Shown here one piece after another: positions 45,025 through 56,518 of a DNA stretch of 64,000 bases. The stretch's first letter is position 1. Each line of letters starts with the position of its first letter. The position numbers and the translations under genes were made by a program. The notes beneath the pieces were generated by a model that had not been told where the DNA came from, did not search any database, and saw only the letters and a list, made by a program, of their open reading frames with translations. Origin of the DNA: Siphonodentalium dalli (taxonomy: Eukaryota; Mollusca; Scaphopoda; Gadilida; Siphonodentaliidae). The DNA lies in the NCBI GenBank assembly GCA_032622095.1, contig CP136064.1, forward strand, positions 108,924,004 to 108,988,003, in the 5' to 3' direction.

Positions 45025-45484
45025 CTAGCTTTCTCTTCGAGCGAAGACCGCTCTCAAATTTCTTCCCATTGTCTACAGTTGCAATTTTTGCGCGATTTCT
45101 GATTAAAACATTTAACTGGTACAAATGAAACAATTTCAAATTCATCAAAAAGTATAAGAAGCAAAACACGTATTTTCAGCACTATATTGACAAATTTGTT
45201 TAGAAATCTTCCACATAGGTACATGTATTTTTGAGATACCTCTTACCAAATTATGTATACTTAATTTTAGGGTTCGAACGAGCCATGTCCATTTAATGGG
45301 CCAACCCAAATTTACATGAAATGTGCATTATTACTGAGTTATGCTAGTACACCAATAAGCTTTGTATTATGAAAAATTAATACTAACTATTTATTCTTTT
45401 TACAAAATACATCCATGTTGAGTTCCAGTATAGATGAATAGTTACTTTTTAATGAAGATAAGAGCTCTGTATCTATTCCAAATT

Positions 45485-46270
45485 CATTTAAAGGGACTCA
45501 ATGTCTTCGACGTGGGTTCATGTGAAATAACATAAAAGTCTAAAACAACTATCAACAAGTATATGAAAAATAGATTGACTTTGTTCTTATTTTCATTATA
45601 TTTAACTCTCAAATACTGAGATTTGGAATGTCAAAACTATTGTTATGTAAACAGTGGAATTACCAATAAAAGTCCAATCAGATATACCAAAGTTTAATCA
45701 AAACTAGATGGTAAACATTGCAAAATGTTAAAGCATTGAAAAATATTCTGAAAATCATATTCTGACTATAATATTATAACTAACTACACGATTAGCAATG
45801 TTTGTTGACAAATCACTGCAACAGTTTTATTTACATAACAATGGTTTCAACACGCAATAGAATTATCAAAATGAATATAAGATCAGAGTGTATCTATATC
45901 TCCATGTTCTTCTTAGAGGTGATGTTTTTAACCCTTTCAGTGCCAAGTCCAATTTTTGTATCATCCCATATTTCCTTGATCATTTTCCAAATTTATTGAT
46001 TATAATAATGTGATACATTGATGGAAAGAGCTCTAAGAGCTCTTTCCATCAATGTATCACATTATTATAATCAATAAATTTGGAAAATGATCAAGGAAAT
46101 ATGGGTTGATACAAAAATCGGACATGGCACTGAAAGGGTTAAAGAGCATATTTTTGCACATTTACCCCCTGTGAGTGTCTTGGGTCATTTAAGGAGTTCT
46201 CTTCCCCCACAATATCGTCATAAAGAAAATTACTACTTTCAACCATTATGTGGATATAATTTCATTTACT
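45485..46270 (+). repeat. Dispersed repeat related to 18355-18890
   Basis: Same order of phrases as the intron 1 copy, but interrupted by the TTAA foldback at 45928-46142. The intron 1 copy has the uninterrupted ATTTTTACAGAG at the corresponding place. Confidence 0.75.
45928..46142. mobile_element. TTAA-flanked near-perfect foldback, type T-C variant
   Basis: TTAACCCTTTCAGTGCCAAG left and GGCACTGAAAGGGTTAA right, with about 100-bp arms meeting at GAGCTCTAAGAGCTC. It lacks the GCCAATGCATTC hairpin that other T-C copies carry. Confidence 0.9.
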
Positions 46271-46478
46271 TTAGAGAGTAATTTGAATAACTTGAAAGCA
46301 AGCACTGTTATGTGCAATATATTTCCTAAATAAAAGTCACGTCAAGTCCTTGGAACAAATTTTAATACTAATGAAAACCAGGGGCGTGGAACAAAGGACA
46401 AGGGGCACAACTTACAGAAAAGCTTATGATTGTTTGTTAGAGGTGGACAGCATTTATGTGCCACTATATACGAGCATT

Positions 46479-46604
46479 TTAACTCTCTTGTAACTAAATG
46501 GATTTTTCCACTCAGTTAAACATCCCTCCAGATGAATAATAGACTATTCCAATATATACTTTTATGACTGATTGGGAGAATCCATTTAGTATAGTAAGGG
46601 TTAA
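46479..46604. mobile_element. T-D element, minimal form
   Basis: TTAACTCTCTTGTAACTAAA left; right end TTTAGTATAGTAAGGGTTAA. Inner part deleted, leaving about 125 bp. Lies 70 bp before exon G. Confidence 0.8.
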
Positions 46605-46674
46605 ATTATACTTGAATTTTCTTTCAAGAAATCAATGAGAACCCAATAAATATAGATTCATTTCATTCCTGCAG

Positions 46675-46779
46675 AAAAGGAGAGATGAAGACCAACGAGA
46701 ACAAGAGAAATGGAAGAATGTACCTGCATGGAAGAAGAAATTAATAGAAGAGAAGCAAGTTAAAAGCGAACCAGAAATT
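46675..46779 (+). CDS. Exon G: second W-K module (105 nt)
   Basis: Acceptor CATTCCTGCAG (phase 0) and donor ATT|GTATGT (phase 0). Residues 929-963: KRRDEDQREQEKWKN, then VPAWKKKLIEEKQ and VKSEPEI. Tryptophan 947 is the module residue, 36 after W911. Charged, probably helical. Divisible by three, so skipping would remove exactly one module. Confidence 0.85.
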
Positions 46780-47944
46780 GTATGTATATTATAAAAATAT
46801 CATGAAATCATTGTTGTTTGGTGTAAAATCAGATATTTGATTTAGAAGTATTTTTTCCAAAACTTTTTTCTATATGTTTATTCAAATATTCTATATCTGT
46901 CAATGTCGATCCTCTAGTATAGTTTTAATTCTTCTCGTATATTATTACAAAATATTTGAGTAATCACTCTAATACAAATACCATTTGTATGTTTTCAGCA
47001 GCCAATTTTGACGTTATAATGTTTGTTTCAAAGATGTATACAAGTTACTTCTTTATATATATCTATACAGTTTGAACTCAAACATTACAGCTGATATAGT
47101 TTATGCCTTAGCTTTCAGTGACCATGGCAACATGAAATAGTTTCAGTCAGCTTGTATTTGTAAATCTGGAACAGCAGGAATACTATAATTTCCTGTAACA
47201 AGTGTGTACTAATAGTTATATTTAACAAAATATAAGTACATTATAACCTATGTATGACACTCATGATAGTGTCAGTGACTGCTACAGAAACGGGATATTT
47301 TCAATACTAATGAGGGCACAGCACTCCAGTGTATACAAACCTATCAAGAATCATATTAACTTTCCTTTGTACCTGAAAACGTATTAACTCTCGTTTGTAC
47401 CTCGAATCTTATAAATTCACCCATACAATCTGAATACAAACTCATCACTTTTATCATCTTAGAACAATGAAATACAGTCCCAGATAGACCCACCGGTAAA
47501 AGTCTTCATCATTTCTAGATTTCTTTGTCAGTTCGCTTTCCATGTTTTCTAAACTAGTTTTATCACTGAGCATGCGAATAACTGCATATTAATGAAGTGC
47601 TACTCATTACGACTGCCTGCCACTTGTGAGGCAGAAATTAAAAGATGATCAGATGTCTTTTGAAGTTATTCTTAACACTAATTAACAAAGCGTTCGTCTC
47701 CGCGACTCATTAACATGTTACCTAACCCCTCGCATGCTCTTGCAATTTATGCTGCTGGTTAAATAATATGTCAAATCAAAATATATATTTGTAAAAAAAA
47801 AATCTTAGTACATGTATAATTAATTGATTGACATTGATTCAAACCAAGTTTGTGTTTATTAGTTGTCAATCCCCTGTATGGCAGACCAAGCAAGGGTTAT
47901 CGCCATATATTATTGAAGGCAAACAACCCTGTAAAGCAGGTCGT

Positions 47945-48383
47945 TTAACCCTTTCAGTGCCAGGGGCCCTAATTTATGGTCTGTAAAATCGGCCCTAATT
48001 TTTTTTTTTTTTAGATTTTTTTGGGTTGAATTTTTTTTGGGTATGCTTAAGCATGCTATAGCGAATTTAAAAACAAACTGGATAAAACCTTAGGGGCATG
48101 TTATAACTCAAAACTATCACCAAGTATTCATAGTAATAATTTTGATGCCCATGAAAAACGTAAGGTTCCCTGGCACTAAACCTACAAAATAAGTCTGTTA
48201 AAGAATATAAGAAAAAATTATTAAAATTGTAAAAAATAATAACAAATGATGAAAAATTGTTAGGCCAATGCATTCTCTTATATATGCGAGGCGACCTATG
48301 GTCGACTCACATATATAAGAGAATGCATTGGCACAGGGTATATGGGTTGATACAAAAATCGGACCTGGCGTTGAAAGGGTTAA
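47945..48383. mobile_element. T-C element, large form
   Basis: TTAACCCTTTCAGTGCCAGG left and GTTGAAAGGGTTAA right. One GCCAATGCATTCTCTTATAT hairpin, preceded by a T-run and a long segment with AAGCATGCTATAG not present in 9400-9641. Confidence 0.8.
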
Positions 48384-49204
48384 TAAAGGATGGGTGTTTC
48401 ACAGAATGCAATAAGAAAACTCAGCCATATTTCAAGAATCTAGCTATGTGATAGACCTTTTCAATTATTGGGCTGTCTTCACATAGCCAATTTCTTGAAA
48501 AAGAGTTTTATCGCATTCAGTGAAAAAAAAAACATTATACGACATACATTACGGAGTTGTTTGCCTCAATAAATTTCCAATAGTACCAAACGAGTGAATG
48601 CAATGGACCAGAGGGTGGTTCAAAATAATGCCCCTAAATTCCCACAGCGCGACAACTGGTAAATTTGAAGAAAATCCCACACAGTAATAAGGCTGGTGAT
48701 ACTTAACCATCACTGATCACCCAGTTGACCCATCAACACGTGATTCTGTTGAGTGTCAAAGTTGAAAGTGTGATTTTTTATTAAATGACAAATTTTCCAA
48801 TCAAAACGACATTCAGAAGAAGGTTAGAAAACTCTCGCGATAATTAATTCTAACAATGTTCTGCATTTATCATGTTCGCAATTTGATCACAATATCAATA
48901 CGATCGGATGAACAACGAAGGAGATACATGGGGAACTTACATTTTTGAGGTGTTTATTACACAATATGAATATATTTGTTCTCTGCATGTGTCTTATAAA
49001 AGTTGAGGCTTTCAGTTTGCATGCCTAACATCTGTTCTAATCCATACATTACAAATTATAATTCATTCTAAATAAAAAGCCAGATATAAAATGTTTACAT
49101 ATACGTTGATAACATTTTTTTTTTGAAAATGTTTTTGACAAATTTGTATATACCATATCAAAGAATATTTTTTATATTACCTCAGTAATTAAGATTAACT
49201 TTTG

Positions 49205-49628
49205 ATAACTGAATACTCCCTAATAAGTAGTCACTACATTCCCATTGATTCATTTGTAGGGATGTTCAGTTGATAAGCCTTAACCTTTGCATGTCTGGAG
49301 CTTCCTGAATTGTTTTGAAAACCCTGTGCCAATGCATTCTCTTATATTTGAGAGTCTTCCATAGGGAGCCTCACATATACAAGAATTCATTGGCCTAACA
49401 ATATTTACTTTGACCTTGTAAAACCAGTGCATTCTCTTATATATGCGAGGCTCCCTATGAGAATGCACTGGCACAGGATCTTAAATGCTGCACCAGCATT
49501 GCTCTATGTTTCTCTTTCTGTTGTTTGCTTATAGCATCCGAATATCCCTACAAATATATACTGGACCATTCCAATATACGTACACTTTTATAACTGGATG
49601 GGAGAATACGTACATTAGGGAAGAGTTA
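49205..49628. mobile_element. T-D element with a nested T-B element
   Basis: Outer T-D arms (CATTCCCATTGATTCATTTG left, TTCCAATATACGTACAC right) are separated by a T-B copy at about 49280-49500 containing CCTTGTAAAACCAGTGC and two hairpins. Confidence 0.6.
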
Positions 49629-49705
49629 ATATATTAAAGTTGAATTGGTTTTCAAATTATTTCTCAGTCTTATCTTGATGGACATTGTCATTTATGACTC
49701 ACAAT

Positions 49706-49960
49706 TTAATCCTTTCTATACTAAATACTCATTGATGAGTAGTTATCCCTTAGGAAATGTTCAGATAATAAGTTCATCAAACATATGTTGAACTTATGAT
49801 CTGAACATTTCCCTCCAATAAATATGAATCATTCTGCACTTGTATTAGCTATTCGTCTTCGTCATACTTTTATTACCTGAACATCCATCCAAATGAATAA
49901 TAGACCATTCCGGTGTATACTACTATAACTGAATGGGAGAATCAGTATAGAATGGGTTAA
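49706..49960. mobile_element. T-D element, reverse orientation
   Basis: TTAATCCTTTCTATACTAAA left, GAATGGGTTAA right; the central arm contains ACATATGTTGAACTT. Confidence 0.75.
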
Positions 49961-50469
49961 TGTAGTAGCAATGTTAGTACATATGAGAAAAGGTCAGGGA
50001 AGTTGCAGAATGTTATGGAGTTCTATTAGGGTCAAGGCGAAACTTCGAGATTCAATTAGCGAATCGGGCTGCCAATTCGATTTGATCATAGAATAAAAAA
50101 TATTATCGAATCATCCTCCTTAACATTCTTGTGGATGAAAAAGTACACGAGGTTGAAGATGTCTTGTTCTAAATTTCAAATCTAACTATAGGACTATTAT
50201 AATAATGCTTGAAATTTTAGACCAACTCGCTGTTTTGTTTTGCTATATTGATTTGTACCATACTAGTACCGCCCAATGACGTGACAGTAGTATATACAAA
50301 TATGTCTTACCCAATCACGCAAATGTAGGGTCATTGGAAATATTGAAAACATTTTACATATGGGAACAATCTTGATTAATCACAGATATATTTGTCTAGT
50401 CATTCTTGAAATATGCTTGCAGACTTACAATGTTCATGATTTTGAAATATAAACTGTACCTACTTTTAT

Positions 50470-52230
50470 AATGGCGCTTTTCAGCATAGCGAAATGATGC
50501 TATTTATAGAACAGCGAGAGCACGTGGCGTTGTTTATAAACAGAGGGTCGGACATTCTCCGGTATTACAATACATTGCCCTACCTTGTGCAATGTAAACA
50601 TTTCATCACATAAAACAGTGATGGTAGGTCTTATAATACAAAATGGGCCACCACAATTATTGGTATGGCTTATGCAACAATGGCAGAAGAAATGTGGGGA
50701 AAATCACTTGGAAAAATTAACTTTGATGCCCTTTCCTAAGCTAAAATCAAACAGATAAAATATGTGATTTATGGATTAATTATTTGTTGCTAATACGAGA
50801 AATTAACTGTGTATACCGTTAAATTTGTGCAGCAAATATTTTGTTCGTGTACGTAGCCCCACTAAGGAGTTCCCGGACCCAATTCCTGTCACATACGGTA
50901 AACTTCCGAGCAAATGACATATTTGTATAGATGTCAAAATACGACTGGATTCACAAAATTATAACTGTACTACTATAGTGTCAAGTGATATAATACTATA
51001 TGCATATGTACAATGTATAGGTGCATGCAAAGCACGAGAACATGTAGACCCTATAGGGAATGTGATGCCACAGAAACGCTTATGTCGCCAGATGTCCCTT
51101 GGTTATTTTAGCTATGTCAATTACGCGTGGAGAATAATACAGGGACCAAAGATGCCGTTGATGCATTACTGATTTGTGAAGAATAAACATGTATTTTGTG
51201 AACTAAGAACTGGTGTTGATGGCAAAGCTGTAAGGCAACATCACCATAAGTATGCTTCCGTTATATAATCATGGATCTAGTGAAAAAGTGATTCGATAAT
51301 ATGACAAATCACCACAAAATATGATATAATTGATTTGGTCGAGTATCAAACACCTGCATGCATGCACGGGGACGCTTGCTGTTGACATTTCTTATTATAA
51401 CATTGTCCTACGTGTTATAAATAGCCTTATATAATGTTTGACAATTTTGGCTTGAGAACACCGTGCTTTCAACTATGTGCAACATTTTACAGTATTTTAT
51501 CATTCATATATCACAGACATTTTCAAATCAGTTTGTATTTTACTTGTATAGGTGACAGTTAATTTACATATTCAGGATAAGACAGGCCTACTGCAAAACT
51601 GGATCTTGATATTTACAAAATTAATGTTTCAGGGATGTGTATCTTGTTACGCGCGTTGTTGTTGTTAAAATGAAAATAAAATATTAAATAAACCAATGTA
51701 TACATGCACCCATTGAGTTTTACAACCTGTGACATGTGTGACAGTTTCAAGAATGCCACCGTGACCCTTACAAATTGGCATGTTTACATTCCGATGGCCA
51801 CAAAATGGTCCAAATAAGCTCGCGACATGACATAAATTTTATTACTCTAAATGTTCAAATCTCAATAGGGCGCCGACTAATGAGTTTTATGCATGTCATA
51901 CGTCCTTAAACAGTAGAAACCCTTGTGTCCTGGTGCAGACATGACCACATGCAGTAACAGGCGTTCTGTTGTAAGATAATATACCTAACATCTGGTAAAT
52001 TATTCCGATCGTTTTTCCAGTTTATATAGGCTCTAATGGTCATTGATTGTTTCACTGCACGTTGAAATTTAGCGCCGGGCACTTCACCCTGCATCAATTT
52101 TGAATTTAAAACGGACGACTGGGCATTGTTTCTATACAGAGATATGAATACTGGCTCCAATGAATGTCCGACCCTGATGCTAAATTGGCTCCACCCACAT
52201 ATGATGACATCTATGCTGAAAAGCGTTATT
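50470..52230. mobile_element. About 1.76-kb element with inverted ends
   Basis: AATGGCGCTTTTCAGCATAG at 50470 pairs with the right end CTATGCTGAAAAGCGTTATT; a second matching pair is AGGGTCGGACATTC (about 50543) and GAATGTCCGACCCT (about 52163). The interior has no transposase that I can recognise. Target duplication not evident. Confidence 0.65.
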
Positions 52231-52714
52231 ATGAAGATGAGAAGATTTAAAGTTTTTGAAACATAAACTTATGGGTGGGTCTTATTTGTTGTAACTATTC
52301 CATCACCCATCCGACGCCCTTGTAATTGCATACCCCATGCATTTTGCCCAGTATGCCTGTACACTTAGTAAAAGTGCTGAATTGGTCTTTATCCTGTGGT
52401 TTTGGGCACTAAGTTACCCAAGTTCACAAAACTGGTATTATGTTACAGTTATGCTGAAACTGGTATTTTGATACCTAGTTTAGCTCTTGCATAGCAGCAT
52501 ATATTCAATTCGTGAATCTCACCGATGATTCGATTCGACTGTAAACCCCAAATTCACATGGCCCTATAGGGTTCTACTCATAATTTTCTTGAATATTGCC
52601 TGAGATTGTTCTGATAATTAAATTTTCCAACCAATATTTCATTGAATATTTTCCTATTGTCTGTTAATTTTAGGCTGAAATTGCCCTCAATCATAGGGTA
52701 GAGTTAGGTAGGAA

Positions 52715-53148
52715 CAAGCTTGAGTTTAGTGTGCCTGTCATTTGCAGAATGAGGTCCCCACAGGGTGAATTTAGTATAGCAGGCTAGCATCAATAAATTT
52801 ACCCTCTCCAGGGGCCTCATTCTGTGTCACCTCATCTGCTATGGGAAACATAAAACTCAGATTGAAGTTCCCAAATGGTGAATATTGTGATTTACACCCA
52901 TTGGGAACCTTGATTATGCAATGTGTCGTCTGCAAATTTGGGGATAAAGAGAAACTAGAATCTATGTGAAAAAGTTTCCATAGAAGTTTGATAATAAAGA
53001 AACTTTGCAAAGAAGATGACGCCTAAGAAGAATGACACCCCCAGAGGGTGAATTTAGTGATGCTAGCCCACTATGTGGGATAGTGTTACTAAATTCACCC
53101 TCTGGGGACCTCATTCTGCAAATGACAGGCACACTAAACTCAGGCTTG
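52715..53148. mobile_element. hAT-like family H element, 434 bp
   Basis: CAAGCTTGAGTTTAG left and CAGGCTTG right with a perfect 8-bp flank GGTAGGAA (52707-52714 and 53149-53156). Internal sequence is the reverse of that in 26933-27407. Confidence 0.9.
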
Positions 53149-53655
53149 GGTAGGAAGTTTTCAACAGCCGGTTAGCTTTACGTGAAGTCAGTGTTGGTGT
53201 TTGGTACCATCTTTGTGTCTTACATGTTGTGTTGTCCTGCAATATTTGTAGTGCTCAAAATTGATGTGGCTTTTGTCTTAAATTTTAGAGAAAATTTTGT
53301 CTCGTTGCAAAGCAAGACATCTTATTAGCTAAGATATAACTATTATGTCAATCTCGAGACATGTGCTATTTCAAACATCTGTGTTAAATTTCTACCATGA
53401 ACTAAACTCAATGTCTATTACTCTATGGGCACCTTCTCAGACACAGACGTTCCAAAAGGGTGATGAAATATAGTATTTTAATAATATTTTATGTCATAGA
53501 TTGTTATTAAAACCGTATATGAAGGCACAATAACAAAATTAATCGGTGACTCGAAAATTAAATTGGTCTTTAATACCCATAACTCTTGCAGAGACTATGG
53601 CAATTTATGTATTCAAACATCCTGACTTTAATTTGAACTCTTGTTTTTTTTACAG

Positions 53656-53772
53656 AAGAAAAATGAAATAGTAATCTCCCCGGAGGAGGAGCAATATCTC
53701 AACTCGCTGCCGCCATGGAAGAGAGAACTCGCGCTGAAGAAAAAACTTGGGGCTGGTCTCACAGAAGCATGA
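53656..53772 (+). CDS. Exon H: third W-K module and stop
   Basis: Acceptor TTTTTTTTACAG, phase 0. Residues 964-1001: KKNEIVISPEEEQYLNSL, PPWKRELALKKKL, GAGLTEA, stop TGA at 53770-53772. Tryptophan 984 is 37 residues after W947. The short, basic-ended C terminus after a PPWKRE motif fits the end of an espin-type actin-bundling module. This is the last coding exon. Confidence 0.88.
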   Translation, partial: KKNEIVISPEEEQYLNSLPPWKRELALKKKLGAGLTEA

Positions 53773-53876
53773 AATTGAAGCATTTTATATATACACATTT
53801 ATTTGTTCATGAATATTCATTTGTCACATGACAATCACTGCATATTTTAACCCTTCATTTTCCACCACTCTATTAA

Positions 53877-54142
53877 TTAACCCTTTCATGATGGGAGCTG
53901 CACTGGTGCAACATTAAAGATCCTGTGCCAGTGCATTCTCTTATATATGCGAGTCTCAGTGAGCCTCGATTATATAAGAGAATGCACTGCCAGCTTACAA
54001 TGGTCAATGTAAATATTATTAGGCCAATGAAAATTCTCTTAAATATGTGAGGTTCCCTGTGGGAGACTCGTATATATAAGAGAATGCATTGGCACATGGT
54101 TTTTCGTGACATTTCAGGAAGCTCCAGTCATCGAAGGGTTAA
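53877..54142. mobile_element. T-B element in the 3' UTR
   Basis: TTAACCCTTTCATGATGGG left and GTCATCGAAGGGTTAA right, with two hairpins around a GTCAATGTAAATATTATT spacer. Confidence 0.85.
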
Positions 54143-54162
54143 AAGCACCATTCATTTCTATA

Positions 54163-54367
54163 TACAGTAATGCCCTAATTAATCGACTCCATAACCACAG
54201 CAGAATTATGGGTAACTTTTCAGGATTAGGCGGAAATATGGCTTGTTGCCATTCATCGGAAAGCTCTCCCCGAGAGCTTTCCGATGAATGGCAACAAGCC
54301 ATATTTCCGAAAAGTTACCCATAATTCTGCTGTGGTTATGGAGTCGATTAATTAGGGCATTACTGTA
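54163..54367. repeat. M1 foldback MITE in the 3' UTR
   Basis: TACAGTAATGCCCTAATTAA left and GGGCATTACTGTA right. Arms nearly perfect, joining at CTCTCCCCGAGAG. Confidence 0.9.
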
Positions 54368-54655
54368 TAATTATCCTGGTTTTAAAGCACAAAATCGTTT
54401 ATGAATTACTGCCCTTTGAAATCTTTGTATATTTTTACATGCTAAATGGACAATATTATAATGTTGTCATGTGTTTTTGGTATGTATATCTGTGCGATCT
54501 AATGTCTATTATATAGATATAAAAGTATAACAGTGCGATGAATTTCCTATCATGAAAAAGTGTCATTGTTGACACGTAAACTGATATTGTTTGCCTGAAT
54601 CTGAACTTTATCCGATTAACCATATAGAGATGTATCCCACTATATGTAGATATTC

Positions 54656-54661
54656 AATAAA
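54656..54661 (+). terminator. Poly(A) signal AATAAA
   Basis: AATAAA 884 bp after the stop, followed by AC-rich sequence and a T/G-rich stretch (GAGTTGTATTCTGTATTT) about 20-45 bp on. Plausible gene end; earlier weak signals are not excluded. Confidence 0.55.
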
Positions 54662-54774
54662 TAGACAAAACACAACACGCAATTGAGTTGTATTCTGTAT
54701 TTATTCCACACCTTGTATCGGATAAGTTAAATATTGACTGTGGCCTCCTTTGGTAATATACATGTACAGTGATG

Positions 54775-54883
54775 CCCTAAATAATCGACTCCTTAACCAC
54801 ATCAGAATTATGGGTAAATCATGAAAAATTACCCATAATTCTGCTGTGGTTAAGGAGTCGATTTTATTTAGGGCATTACTGTA
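54775..54883. repeat. M1 MITE, short form
   Basis: TACAGTGATGCCCTAAATAA left, GGGCATTACTGTA right; about 50-bp arms. Confidence 0.9.
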
Positions 54884-55810
54884 CATGTAACTACCATAAT
54901 TTTTGGGGCATGACCGAAGCAGATTGTTGACATAATGTATGTCATCGCTCTTGGCGACAAACGTCAACGCGAAGTAGTTCTGGCTTGTGTGGTATACAAC
55001 GATATATATTCAATGGCTGTGATTGGTCTCATATTTTTTGAGTATATGCCATTGGGTGTGGAATAACATCTAGATCTGTATATTACAGAGTTGTCTATCT
55101 TTTTCTTCATTCCCTGAATTTTGTCAAGTAATTATGAATTATTTTCTCTTGTTCTCCCTCTTGACAGAAATAGTATTTTCGATATATTGTGTATTTACTG
55201 AATTATTTATGATTTTTGCTTTAACTTAACAAACTTGCTTACCCATCATCCGATTATTTTTATAGCTTATTACTTGTTAATACTTTCATTTTATTTGCAA
55301 TTATTGTTATATAGTCATTTTATTTCTCTGTGATAGTTCTAACCAAAACCTCTGTTTTATGTAACTCATCTCCACAAATTTTAAAACACTTTAATGATCT
55401 TGGAAGTCCTATATGTTTCTAGTCTATATCCTGCATTAAGTTATCAGGTCGGGCAAATCCCATTTATAGCTAGCATACTACTATAGCTAAATTTTATATG
55501 AATATATTAAAATTGATCAATGAAACACCAAATCTAATTACTATTACATGAATACAATCATTTACAATGTTAACTTCTTTTCTATTTGAAAACAGGCAAG
55601 TTCACATTATATCCATAAGAGGTTAACATAAGAATCCGCAGACATTTTTTATCTCATATCTAGATTGTTTTCCAATGTTCAAAATTAGCTGGCCAATCAA
55701 ATCGCTGCAACCTGATTTTAAGATCAGGTAAGGCCATCTATATTTCTGTGATTTCATATAAAAAAAACAATTATCACATTGTTTCGAAGTTGACCTCAGG
55801 AATTTTCATT

Positions 55811-55944
55811 GTTGCCATTCATCGGAAAGCTCTCACTGAGAGCTTTCCGATGAATGGCAACAAGCCATATTTCCAACTAAATCCTGAAAAATTACCCATA
55901 ATTCTATTGTGGTTAAGGAGTCGATTATTTAGGGCATTAGTGTA
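55811..55944. repeat. M1 MITE, right part
   Basis: GTTGCCATTCATCGG then the palindrome centre and a full right arm ending GGGCATTAGTGTA. Left outer arm missing. Confidence 0.85.
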
Positions 55945-56297
55945 GCTTGATATTTCAACACTACTGTCTTTTGTTTCTGACAACAATGCACAAATAGAAA
56001 AAAAGTGACCACTTGTTCACATACAACACATTAGCATATCATATATGCAAACTGATATTCAAGTATATGCCTTTCACTGTAGCAAAACAACAGTCTGAAG
56101 TTAATCCTGCATTGGCAAAAAGTTGTTTTGCAACAGCCATATTCAGCTATTATGGATGGATTGAGCTATCTTAGCTATACTGGGATTTACCAAACCTGAT
56201 CGTCCTCCACTATTACTCAACAGAAGTATTATTTGATTCTCTAAGTCTTCAAGAGCATTTACATTATTTCAACCAACAACCTAAATCGTGTTTTTTA

Positions 56298-56418
56298 TGG
56301 GCAGTCAAATTAACATAAACTCAAATATTTGAAGATATCTCTAAATATTTGCAGATATCTTCAAATATTTTTTAGGTATCTTCTAACATATGAGTTTATG
56401 TTAATTCGGCTGCCAATA
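56298..56418. repeat. Foldback with TTAACATAAACTCA arms
   Basis: GGGCAGTCAAATTAACATAA at left and TTATGTTAATTCGGCTGCC at right, with AAATATTTGAAGATATC repeats between them. Confidence 0.7.
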
Positions 56419-56518
56419 CTTTTTCACATACCACTGGCACTATTCCAGCCTTCTACATAAGAGAGTTTCTGCCTGTATATTAAAGCATAGCTCATGATAT
56501 TTCTCCACAAGTTTGCCC

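Larger units (their letters stand above)
39495..46674 (+). other. Intron 6 (7.2 kb)
   Basis: Donor GTTGTT and acceptor TTTCATTCCTGCAG, phase 0. 42210-43500 and 44355-45480 hold only AT-rich sequence, with short repeats at 42720-42840, 43190-43265 and 44930-45025. Confidence 0.75.
46780..53655 (+). other. Intron 7 (6.9 kb)
   Basis: Donor GTATGT and acceptor TTTTTTTTACAG, phase 0. 46800-47940 and 48390-49200 show nothing recognised. 53160-53640 is plain AT-rich sequence. Confidence 0.75.
9747..54661 (+). other. Espin/forked-like actin-binding protein gene, 3' part (8 exons)
   Basis: Eight exons (9747-10891, 18905-20072, 23850-23978, 25901-26095, 38612-38656, 39391-39494, 46675-46779, 53656-53772) join in one frame with intron phases 0,1,1,1,1,0,0 and give 1001 residues from the first full codon to the stop. 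The order is low-complexity HGQYGS repeats, proline tracts, a WH2-like motif and three P-P/A-W-K modules. In known espins, ankyrin repeats precede proline-rich and WH2 regions and a C-terminal actin-bundling module; I infer this family. The ankyrin half is not in the window. Other proteins with WKR motifs (taperin/phostensin type) remain possible. Confidence 0.65.
53773..54661 (+). other. Putative 3' UTR with two foldback elements
   Basis: From the stop codon to the poly(A) signal the sequence holds a T-B element (53877-54142) and a full M1 palindrome (54163-54367), which would fold into long RNA hairpins if transcribed. No further reading frame of note. Confidence 0.6.
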
